NCBI RefSeq assembly: GCF_013822155.1
Contig: NZ_PNJW01000013.1
Span: 1 to 64,000, forward strand
From: Flavobacterium sp.
Lineage (GTDB): Bacteria > Bacteroidota > Bacteroidia > Flavobacteriales > Flavobacteriaceae
Direction: 5' to 3'
Length of the DNA: 64,000 nucleotides
Part shown: positions 55,436 through 62,241 of the stretch, one piece after another
Position numbering within the stretch: the stretch's first letter is position 1
Layout of the letters: every line of letters starts with the position of its first letter
Notes under the pieces: model-generated
Told to the model about the DNA's origin: nothing
Database searches by the model: none
What the model saw: only the letters and a program-made list of their open reading frames with translations
Made by a program: the position numbers and the translations under genes

Positions 55436-57430
55436 ATGAAAGCAATACAAACCAAATCATTCAAAGAGCAAATCACAGAAGGAATTCCATCCGTATTGCC
55501 AGCTATAAAACCTTATGAAATTGAAATAAATCATGCTCCAAAGCGAAAGGAAATTCTTTCTGCTGAAGAAAAAAAACTCGCTTTGCAAAATGCACTTCGG
55601 TACTTTGATGCAGAATTTCATGCAACACTACTACCTGAATTCAAAGATGAATTAGAAAAATATGGTCGTATTTACATGTATCGCTTTCGACCTGATTATC
55701 GAATGTATGCACGCCCAATTTCTGACTATCCTGGAAAATGTGAACAAGCAAAAGCAATCATGTTGATGATACAAAACAACTTGGATTATGCTGTAGCTCA
55801 ACATCCACATGAGTTGATTACCTACGGTGGAAATGGTGCTGTTTTTCAAAATTGGGCTCAGTATCGATTGACAATGAAATATCTTTCTGAAATGACTGAA
55901 GAACAAACCTTAGTGATGTATTCAGGCCATCCTATGGGATTGTTTCCGTCACATAAAGAAGCACCTAGAGTTGTAGTTACTAATGGAATGGTGATTCCAA
56001 ATTATTCAAAACCGGATGATTGGGAAAAAATGAATGCGTTAGGGGTTTCTCAATATGGACAAATGACAGCCGGAAGTTATATGTACATTGGTCCGCAAGG
56101 AATTGTGCATGGAACAACAATTACCGTTTTAAACGGCTTTCGAAAAATCAAAAAAAATCCCGAAGGCTCAATTTTTGTTACATCTGGACTTGGTGGAATG
56201 AGTGGTGCTCAACCCAAAGCAGGCAATATTGCGGGTTGTATCACCATTTGTGCAGAAGTAAATCCAAAAATTACTAAAATTCGTCATGAACAAGGTTGGA
56301 TAAATGAAATGATTGAAAAGGTGGAAGATTTAGTGATTCGTGTTCGAAAAGCACAAGCTCAAAAAGAAGTTGTTTCCATCGCTTACCTTGGAAATATTGT
56401 CGATGTTTGGGAACGTTTTGATTCAGAAAATATTCACATCGATTTAGGTTCAGACCAAACTTCCCTACATAATCCATGGGCAGGTGGTTATTATCCGGTA
56501 GGACTATCGTTTGAAGAATCAAATGAGTTAATGGCAAACAATCCGGAATTATTCAAAACAAAAGTGAAAGAAACGTTGGTTCGTCATGCTGCAGCCATCA
56601 ATAAACATACCGCAAAAGGAACTTACTTTTTTGATTACGGAAATGCCTTTTTGCTTGAAGCTTCACGTGCAGGAGCCGATGTAATGGCTATTGACGGTAT
56701 TCATTTTAAATACCCCAGTTATGTTCAAGATATCATGGGGCCTATGTGTTTTGATTATGGTTTTGGCCCGTTTCGCTGGGTTTGTGCTTCAGGAAAACAG
56801 GAAGATTTAGCCAAAACCGATCAAATTGCTTGTACCGTTTTAGAAGAAATGGCTAAAACAGCTCCGATTGAAATTCAGCAACAAATGCAAGACAATATCA
56901 AATGGATTAAAGAAGCTCAAAAAAATAAATTAGTGGTAGGTTCACAAGCCAGAATATTATATGCCGATGCCGAAGGAAGAATGAAAATTGCAGAGGCTTT
57001 CAATAATGCGATAGCAAAAAAAGAAATTGGTTATGTTATTTTAGGACGTGATCACCATGATGTCTCCGGAACAGATTCTCCTTATCGTGAAACCTCAAAC
57101 ATCTATGACGGTTCAAGTTTTACGGCAGATATGGCAATACAAAATGTGATTGGTGATAGTTTCCGGGGAGCAACTTGGGTGTCCATTCACAATGGCGGAG
57201 GAGTTGGCTGGGGTGAGGTAATCAATGGCGGATTTGGTATGGTTCTTGATGGCTCTGAGGATAGTGAGAGACGTTTAAAATCAATGCTTTTTTGGGATGT
57301 TAACAACGGAATTGCTAGAAGAAATTGGGCACGAAATGAAGGTGCCATTTTTGCAATAAAAAGAGCCATGCAGACGCAACCTTTATTAAAAATTACCATC
57401 CCTACTATAGTTGATGACAATTTATTATAA
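55436..57430 (+). CDS. hutU: Urocanate hydratase
   Basis: NAD-dependent conversion of urocanate to imidazolone propionate, step two of histidine breakdown. The 664 residues are about 100 longer than the E. coli-type enzyme, as usual in Bacteroidota. Signatures include ELITYGGNGAVFQNWAQYRL, MYSGHPMGLFPSH, GGMSGAQPKAG and SDQTSLHNPWAGGYYPVG. No hutH, hutI or hutG lies in the window, so the rest of the pathway must be elsewhere. Confidence 0.95.
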   Translation: MKAIQTKSFKEQITEGIPSVLPAIKPYEIEINHAPKRKEILSAEEKKLALQNALRYFDAEFHATLLPEFKDELEKYGRIYMYRFRPDYRMYARPISDYPGKCEQAKAIMLMIQNNLDYAVAQHPHELITYGGNGAVFQNWAQYRLTMKYLSEMTEEQTLVMYSGHPMGLFPSHKEAPRVVVTNGMVIPNYSKPDDWEKMNALGVSQYGQMTAGSYMYIGPQGIVHGTTITVLNGFRKIKKNPEGSIFVTSGLGGMSGAQPKAGNIAGCITICAEVNPKITKIRHEQGWINEMIEKVEDLVIRVRKAQAQKEVVSIAYLGNIVDVWERFDSENIHIDLGSDQTSLHNPWAGGYYPVGLSFEESNELMANNPELFKTKVKETLVRHAAAINKHTAKGTYFFDYGNAFLLEASRAGADVMAIDGIHFKYPSYVQDIMGPMCFDYGFGPFRWVCASGKQEDLAKTDQIACTVLEEMAKTAPIEIQQQMQDNIKWIKEAQKNKLVVGSQARILYADAEGRMKIAEAFNNAIAKKEIGYVILGRDHHDVSGTDSPYRETSNIYDGSSFTADMAIQNVIGDSFRGATWVSIHNGGGVGWGEVINGGFGMVLDGSEDSERRLKSMLFWDVNNGIARRNWARNEGAIFAIKRAMQTQPLLKITIPTIVDDNLL

Positions 57431-57432
57431 TT

Positions 57433-57497
57433 TGTTTCACGTTTTAGGTTTCAAGTTAGCCTTTATAACTTGAAACCTGAGACATGAAACTTGAAAC
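57433..57497. repeat. Palindromic repeat after hutU (GTTTCAAGTT family)
   Basis: The core AGGTTTCAAGTTA (57446-57458) pairs perfectly with TAACTTGAAACCT (57466-57478) around a 7-base loop. Outer arms GTTTCA... and ...TGAAACTTGAAAC extend the palindrome. It shares its right arm with the repeat at 3125-3178. It could serve as the hutU terminator or as an mRNA end stabiliser. Confidence 0.75.
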
Positions 57498-57511
57498 AAA
57501 AAAATTACACT

Positions 57512-58048
57512 ATGAAAACACTCAAATTCTTACCCTTGCTTCTACTCTTTCTGTTTACTTCTTGTAGTTCAGTAAAAGTAAACTATGATTATGACAAAAA
57601 TGTTGATTTCAATCAGTTTAAAACGTATGCTTTTCAAAAAAGTGGTATTGACAAAGTTGAAATTTCAGATTTAGACAAAAAAAGAATTCTTAGAGCCATT
57701 GATGAACAAATGACTGCCAAAGGATTTACTAAAAGTGAAACCCCAGATTTATTAGTAAACATTTTCACCAAAGAGCGTGAACAAGTTGATGTCAATCAAT
57801 TTTATGCAGGATGGGGTTATGGTTGGGGTTATGGTTGGAATCCTTACATGTGGGGTGGAAACACTTCCGTTTATTCCTATGTCGAAGGAACTCTTTTCAT
57901 TGATTTAATCGATGCCAAGAAAAAAGAATTAATTTGGCAAGGTCAGGGTGTTGGTGTTTTAACTCAAAACATAGATAAAAAGGAAGAACTTATCAAAGAG
58001 TTTGTGACAAAAATTCTGGAACAATATCCTCCTCAGCAAAAAAAATAA
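57512..58048 (+). CDS. DUF4136 lipoprotein
   Basis: From the ATG at 57512 the protein has 178 residues: lipobox LFLFTSC-SSVKVNYDYDKN and the DUF4136 pattern (VDFNQFKTYAFQKSG, KKRILRAIDEQMTAKGF, then DLLVNIFTKERE). A Gly/Trp/Tyr-rich stretch (YGWGYGWNPYMWGG) lies in the middle. The family is found in the outer membrane with unknown function. It is closed by the terminator at 58067. Confidence 0.87.
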   Translation: MKTLKFLPLLLLFLFTSCSSVKVNYDYDKNVDFNQFKTYAFQKSGIDKVEISDLDKKRILRAIDEQMTAKGFTKSETPDLLVNIFTKEREQVDVNQFYAGWGYGWGYGWNPYMWGGNTSVYSYVEGTLFIDLIDAKKKELIWQGQGVGVLTQNIDKKEELIKEFVTKILEQYPPQQKK

Positions 58049-58066
58049 CAAAAAATATTTTCAATT

Positions 58067-58094
58067 AAACCGCTTCATTTCTGAAGCGGTTTTT
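58067..58094 (+). terminator. Terminator of the DUF4136 gene
   Basis: AAACCGCTTCA pairs perfectly with TGAAGCGGTTT around loop TTTC, followed by five T. Confidence 0.93.
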
Positions 58095-58195
58095 GTTTTT
58101 TAGACTATTAACTTTTAGCCAACGAAGATATAAAAATGTAAAAAGCCTTATCGTTTTTTTATTATATTTACACTTCCAACTACAACGTTTGAATT

Positions 58196-59953
58196 ATGGA
58201 AAACCATTTTGAAAGCAATCCTTTGATTGATAGACTTCCGAAGCATTTAAAACAATTTATTAAGCCTCAGGTTTATGAAGATTATACACCCATAAACCAA
58301 GCTGTTTGGCGGTATGTGATGCGAAAAAACGTAAGCTACTTATCAAATGTAGCCCATAATTCTTATCTTAATGGGTTAAAACAAACCGGCATTTCGGTAG
58401 ATAATATCCCAAATATGTATGGTATGAACCGCATATTAAAAGAAATTGGCTGGGCAGCAGTAGCCGTTGACGGATTTATTCCTCCCAATGATTTCATGGA
58501 ATTTCAGGCTTATAATGTACTGGTGATTGCATGTGATATTCGACAATTGGAACACATAGAATATACGCCGGCTCCTGATATCATTCATGAAGGTGCAGGC
58601 CATGCTCCTATCATTGCAAACCCTGAATATGCTGAATATTTACGCCGATTTGGTGAAATTGGATGCAAAGCTATTTCTTCTTCCAGAGATTATGAAATGT
58701 ATGAAGCCATTCGTTTATTATCCATTTTAAAAGAAGCAGAAGGTACACCCGAAGCGGAAATTAAAAAAGCGGAAGACCAAGTAGAATTTTTGCAAAATAA
58801 CATGGGTGAACTTTCAGAAATGTCTCGCATTCGAAACCTGCATTGGTGGACGGTAGAATACGGCTTAATTGGAACACCCGAAAATCCAAAAATATACGGT
58901 GCCGGACTGCTTTCTTCCATCGGTGAAAGTGCTTGGTGCATGACCGATGAAGTTAAAAAAATTCCATACGATATTTCTGCTGCTGACAAGAGTTTCGATA
59001 TTACAAAACCTCAACCACAATTATATGTAACCCCTGATTTTGCTCATTTGAGTTTAGTTTTAGAGGAATTTGCAAATAAAATGGCCGTTCGAACCGGTGG
59101 ATTATCAGGAATTAAAAAATTAATTTACTCAAATTCTTTGGGGACCATAGAATTAAGTACAGGATTACAGATTTCAGGCCATTTTTCAAATGTGATTGAA
59201 GAAGACGGAAAACCGGTTTATGTACAAACCAAAGGTAATACAGCCCTAGCCTATCGCGAAAAAGAATTAGTTGGCCACGGCACACAATATCACGCAGAAG
59301 GCTTTGGTTCTCCTATTGGGAAACTAAAAGGTATAAATCTTGCCATAGAAGATATGAGTCCAAGAGATTTACGTGCCTATGACATCTATGAAGCGGAAAA
59401 AGTAACCTTAGATTTTGAAGGTAACATTACTGTTACAGGTGAAATTGTAACCGGAACAAGAAATATTCAAGGAGAGATCATGCTGATTAAATTTAAAAAC
59501 TGCACTGTAACTCATAACGACACTGTTTTATTCAAACCGGAATGGGGTATTTATGATATGGCCGTTGGAAAAAAAGTAATATCCGCTTTTTCAGGTCCTG
59601 CAGATGTTGATAGTTTTGATATGATTAACCACGTAGCCTCTTCTCACACCATTAAGGCTAAGAAATCTCCGGAAAGGGAAGAGCTGGAAAAATTATACCT
59701 TAACATCAGACAAATTAGAGAAGGAAAAGTTCAACTTAAAACTATTGAACAAACTTTTGAAATCATTAAAAACAACCATCCTAATGATTGGTTATTAGCT
59801 GTCGAAATGGTTGAATTATTACATCAGAATGATACTGCTGGAATATTGCCCCAGGTATTAATTTATTTGGAAAAATTGAAATCTAATCGTCCTGAAATTG
59901 CACATTTAATTAATGGTGGTTTAGAATTAATTTTTGAGAAAGAAAATGCTTAA
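58196..59953 (+). CDS. Aromatic amino acid hydroxylase (phenylalanine 4-monooxygenase-like) with long C-terminal half
   Basis: Iron- and pterin-dependent ring hydroxylation, most likely phenylalanine to tyrosine. The iron ligands are visible as H131 and H136 (PDIIHEGAGHAPI) and E221 (LHWWTVEYGLIG). No N-terminal ACT domain is present. The catalytic part ends near residue 300. The remaining 285 or so residues are beta-rich (LSTGLQISGHFSNV, GHGTQYHAEGFGSPIGKLKG, VTGEIVTGTRNIQGE) and end in a helical tail. Other bacterial PheH enzymes have only about 270-300 residues in all. A similarly long form seems common in Bacteroidota. No 4a-carbinolamine dehydratase gene is next to it. Confidence 0.9.
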   Translation: MENHFESNPLIDRLPKHLKQFIKPQVYEDYTPINQAVWRYVMRKNVSYLSNVAHNSYLNGLKQTGISVDNIPNMYGMNRILKEIGWAAVAVDGFIPPNDFMEFQAYNVLVIACDIRQLEHIEYTPAPDIIHEGAGHAPIIANPEYAEYLRRFGEIGCKAISSSRDYEMYEAIRLLSILKEAEGTPEAEIKKAEDQVEFLQNNMGELSEMSRIRNLHWWTVEYGLIGTPENPKIYGAGLLSSIGESAWCMTDEVKKIPYDISAADKSFDITKPQPQLYVTPDFAHLSLVLEEFANKMAVRTGGLSGIKKLIYSNSLGTIELSTGLQISGHFSNVIEEDGKPVYVQTKGNTALAYREKELVGHGTQYHAEGFGSPIGKLKGINLAIEDMSPRDLRAYDIYEAEKVTLDFEGNITVTGEIVTGTRNIQGEIMLIKFKNCTVTHNDTVLFKPEWGIYDMAVGKKVISAFSGPADVDSFDMINHVASSHTIKAKKSPEREELEKLYLNIRQIREGKVQLKTIEQTFEIIKNNHPNDWLLAVEMVELLHQNDTAGILPQVLIYLEKLKSNRPEIAHLINGGLELIFEKENA

Positions 59954-59994
59954 TCGGATAAATTTGCTGCTTGTAGAAATTGATTTTTTTATAA

Positions 59995-60039
59995 TGTAAC
60001 TTTTGTTACAGCATGCTCAAATTCAACCCATTATCTTTG
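59995..60039 (+). promoter_or_regulatory. Rhodanese promoter with CRP/FNR-like operator
   Basis: A perfect inverted repeat TGTAAC-TTTT-GTTACA (59995-60010) lies upstream of TATCTTTG (60032-60039), a full TAnnTTTG match followed by C. The operator centre is about 42 bases before the expected start near 60045, the class II activator position for CRP/FNR-family proteins. No -33 TTG is present at the usual place. Confidence 0.6.
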
Positions 60040-60060
60040 CGGTATAAATAATAGAAAATT

Positions 60061-60369
60061 ATGGGATTATTAGATATGTTAGGTTTTGGTTCTAAAACCG
60101 AAAATGTTAAAGATTTTGTGGACAGAGGAGCTGTTATAATTGATGTAAGAACCGTTGGGGAATTTCAACAAGGGCACATCAAAGGGGCGAAAAATATTCC
60201 GTTGGACATGATTTTTTCGAAAGCAGCAGAAATCAAAAAAATGAACAAACCGGTCATTGTTTACTGTAGAAGTGGTATGCGAAGCAGTCAAGCAGCTTCT
60301 GTATTAAAAAACAGTGGAATAGAAGTGATGAATGGTGGTGGATATGAAAGCTTAGCAAGTAAATTATAA
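60061..60369 (+). CDS. Rhodanese-like domain protein
   Basis: Single-domain sulfurtransferase of 102 residues. It shows the rhodanese start (AVIIDVRTVGEFQQGHIKGA), the conserved NIPLD, and the active loop with the catalytic Cys (VIVYCRSGMRSSQAA), which is the CRxGxR form of active enzymes. The end is GGYESLASKL. It is probably cytosolic, as there is no signal. It has a promoter with an operator-like repeat upstream and a terminator downstream. Confidence 0.93.
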   Translation: MGLLDMLGFGSKTENVKDFVDRGAVIIDVRTVGEFQQGHIKGAKNIPLDMIFSKAAEIKKMNKPVIVYCRSGMRSSQAASVLKNSGIEVMNGGGYESLASKL

Positions 60370-60377
60370 TAAAAAAC

Positions 60378-60403
60378 GGCTTCGATTTTGAAGCCCTTTT
60401 TTT
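60378..60403 (+). terminator. Terminator of the rhodanese gene
   Basis: GGCTTC pairs with GAAGCC around a 6-base loop, followed by seven T; nine bases after the stop. Confidence 0.85.
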
Positions 60404-60420
60404 AATAAATTGATTAAAAT

Positions 60421-60456
60421 AAAAGAGCTCTGAAATTATTTTTCAGAGCTCTTTTT
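60421..60456. terminator. Strong bidirectional terminator before the DUF4230 gene end
   Basis: AAAAGAGCTCTGAAA pairs perfectly over 15 bases with TTTCAGAGCTCTTTT around loop TTATT. T-runs follow on both strands, so it can end the rhodanese unit and the convergent DUF4230 unit. Confidence 0.92.
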
Positions 60457-60522
60457 GTTTAGTCATTTTAATAATTTCAAATCATCCACAACATCATACG
60501 AAAGCACATTTTAATTGGAAAT

Positions 60523-61215
60523 TTAGGTTTTAATTTTTCCTTTTAAAACAGTTTCTGAAACTATTGTTTCCCCATTATAGTGTAATGTCCATCCCATCGT
60601 ATTGGTCAATATCAAAATTTTAGACAATTCACTGATTAATCGGTTTTCAGCATTAGTTTTCAATTTTGATTTTTCCATTTTTTTTGCGATTTCGGCTTTT
60701 ACTTTTTTAGTGATTTTGTTATAATCGGCGGTACCAAATGGATTAAAATAACTTTCATCAATGCTGTAAAAATGCACATCAGGGCTTATTTTTAATTCAG
60801 CCTCGGGTATGTTTTTTATCGTAATGGTTTTAGCTGTTTCATTAATATCATACTTAATTTGACTCAAATCATACTAAACCGTCACATCAGCATTCACAAC
60901 CATCAAGGCCTTTTTTTCAAAAGAAACCATATCCATAAAATAATTTTTTTGGTCTTTATAGGTCATGACTTGCGAATAATGCCCTTCGGTAACCACTAAT
61001 TTGGAAACATTTTTGAGCTGTTTTTCAATTAATGCAGAATTGTATTCGATGGTAGAAGAATTACTGGAACGGGTAAAAAACTGATATACAAAGAATGCAA
61101 TTACAGCTATTACCACTAAATAAATTATTTTCCCTGAACGACCAATGGCTTGTAATATGGGAACTAAAACATTTTTAACTTGAGTTTCGGTAGATTGATT
61201 TCTGCGAGTAGCCAT
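60523..61215 (-). pseudogene. DUF4230 membrane protein, split by an in-frame amber codon
   Basis: From the ATG at 61215 the frame codes 113 residues, including one membrane span (KIIYLVVIAVIAFFVYQFF) and VSFEKKALMVVNADVTV. A TAG follows at 60874-60876. The same frame then continues YDLSQIKYDINETAKTITIK to 60523, for 117 more codons. Intact DUF4230 proteins have both parts joined with no break (…NADVTVSYDL…). So this is one gene of 230 codons with one nonsense codon, most simply a TCG or similar Ser codon changed to TAG. It could be a real pseudogene, a sequence error or a read-through site. The downstream part has no good own start (only TTG). Confidence 0.85.
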
Positions 61216-61244
61216 TTGTGATTATTTTACACGAAGATAAAAAT

Positions 61245-61895
61245 TTAAATCAACTTATTTGATTTGGCTTTTTGAATGGCTTCTAATTTATTGTGCACTT
61301 GCAATTTATTGTAAATATTTTCGATATGTTTCCGAACGGTTGAAGGGGAAAGTATCAAATTGTCTGCGATTTGGTTGTAGTTTAGTCCTTTGCTTAATTG
61401 TTCCAAAACCTCAATCTCTCTGGCTGAAAGTTTGATTTCATCTTCTTCAATTTTACTTTCAAATTGCACAGGATTTCGTAGCAATTTAAGTGTTTTTAAT
61501 GCAATAGACGGATTCATGGCAGCTCCGCCATTTAATGTTTCGATGATTCCCTGATGCAAATCGGTTGGGTTAACTTCTTTCAACAAATAGCCATCTGCAC
61601 CAGCTTTAATTGCATTAAAAATATTTTCATCATTATCAAAAACAGTGAGCATTATAACTTTAATGTGAGGATATTTTTGTTTGACAATAGCAGTAGCCTC
61701 AATACCATTTAAGATGGGCATATCAATATCCATCAATAAAACATCTAAATTGTGATTCGTATCTAATTTAGTGAGCAATTCCGCTCCGTTTAAAGCATAA
61801 AATTTCACTTGAATATCATCAAAAAAAGATAATTTCTCTTGAATGGCTTTAATCAAAAAACTGTTGTCGTCAATAATGGCAAGCTTGATATTCAT
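61245..61895 (-). CDS. NarL/LuxR-type response regulator
   Basis: Transcription regulator of a two-component system. The 216 residues have a receiver domain (1-120) with D9 and D10 and the phosphate acceptor D56 (LLMDIDMPILNG). A C-terminal LuxR-type helix-turn-helix (about 150-210) reads LSAREIEVLEQLSKGLNYN, then LSPSTVRKHIENIYNKL. It lies downstream of the sensor kinase gene (62242-64000) and a small membrane protein gene, so the three probably form one operon. Confidence 0.94.
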   Translation of the reverse strand: MNIKLAIIDDNSFLIKAIQEKLSFFDDIQVKFYALNGAELLTKLDTNHNLDVLLMDIDMPILNGIEATAIVKQKYPHIKVIMLTVFDNDENIFNAIKAGADGYLLKEVNPTDLHQGIIETLNGGAAMNPSIALKTLKLLRNPVQFESKIEEDEIKLSAREIEVLEQLSKGLNYNQIADNLILSPSTVRKHIENIYNKLQVHNKLEAIQKAKSNKLI

Positions 61896-61901
61896 GTTTC
61901 C

Positions 61902-62168
61902 TTATAAATTAGTTTTACTGAATAAATGCATAAATTCCAATTTCAATTGAATGACAGTTAACTTTTGCTGCGTATTTTCCTCCATTTCGGCAAGTTGATT
62001 GATGGAATCATTCATTTTATTTTTTTTATTTTTCTCCGAAATTAATTCATCTTGCATACAAAAAATACGATACAAATGATCCTTTTCTACTTCTGCATTT
62101 TTTCGTTTGAAAAAAAGAATTAAAAAAAGATTAATAAACGCAAACAGAACAATGAGGATAATATTCAT
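61902..62168 (-). CDS. Small membrane protein with coiled coil, between kinase and regulator
   Basis: From the ATG at 62168 the protein has 88 residues: one N-terminal span (MNIILIVLFAFINLFLILFF) and a charged helical part (KNAEVEKDHLYRI, SEKNKKNKMNDSINQLAEM, EENTQQKLTVIQLKLEFM) likely to form a coiled coil. I do not recognise it. Its place between the TPR-kinase and the LuxR-type regulator genes, six bases before the regulator start, suggests a role in that signalling system. Confidence 0.72.
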   Translation of the reverse strand: MNIILIVLFAFINLFLILFFKRKNAEVEKDHLYRIFCMQDELISEKNKKNKMNDSINQLAEMEENTQQKLTVIQLKLEFMHLFSKTNL

Positions 62169-62241
62169 AATCAATTCATTTTCGACAGAAATCAAAATTA
62201 TCAAAAACATAAAAAGAAATCCATACGGCAGTTGCCTTATT

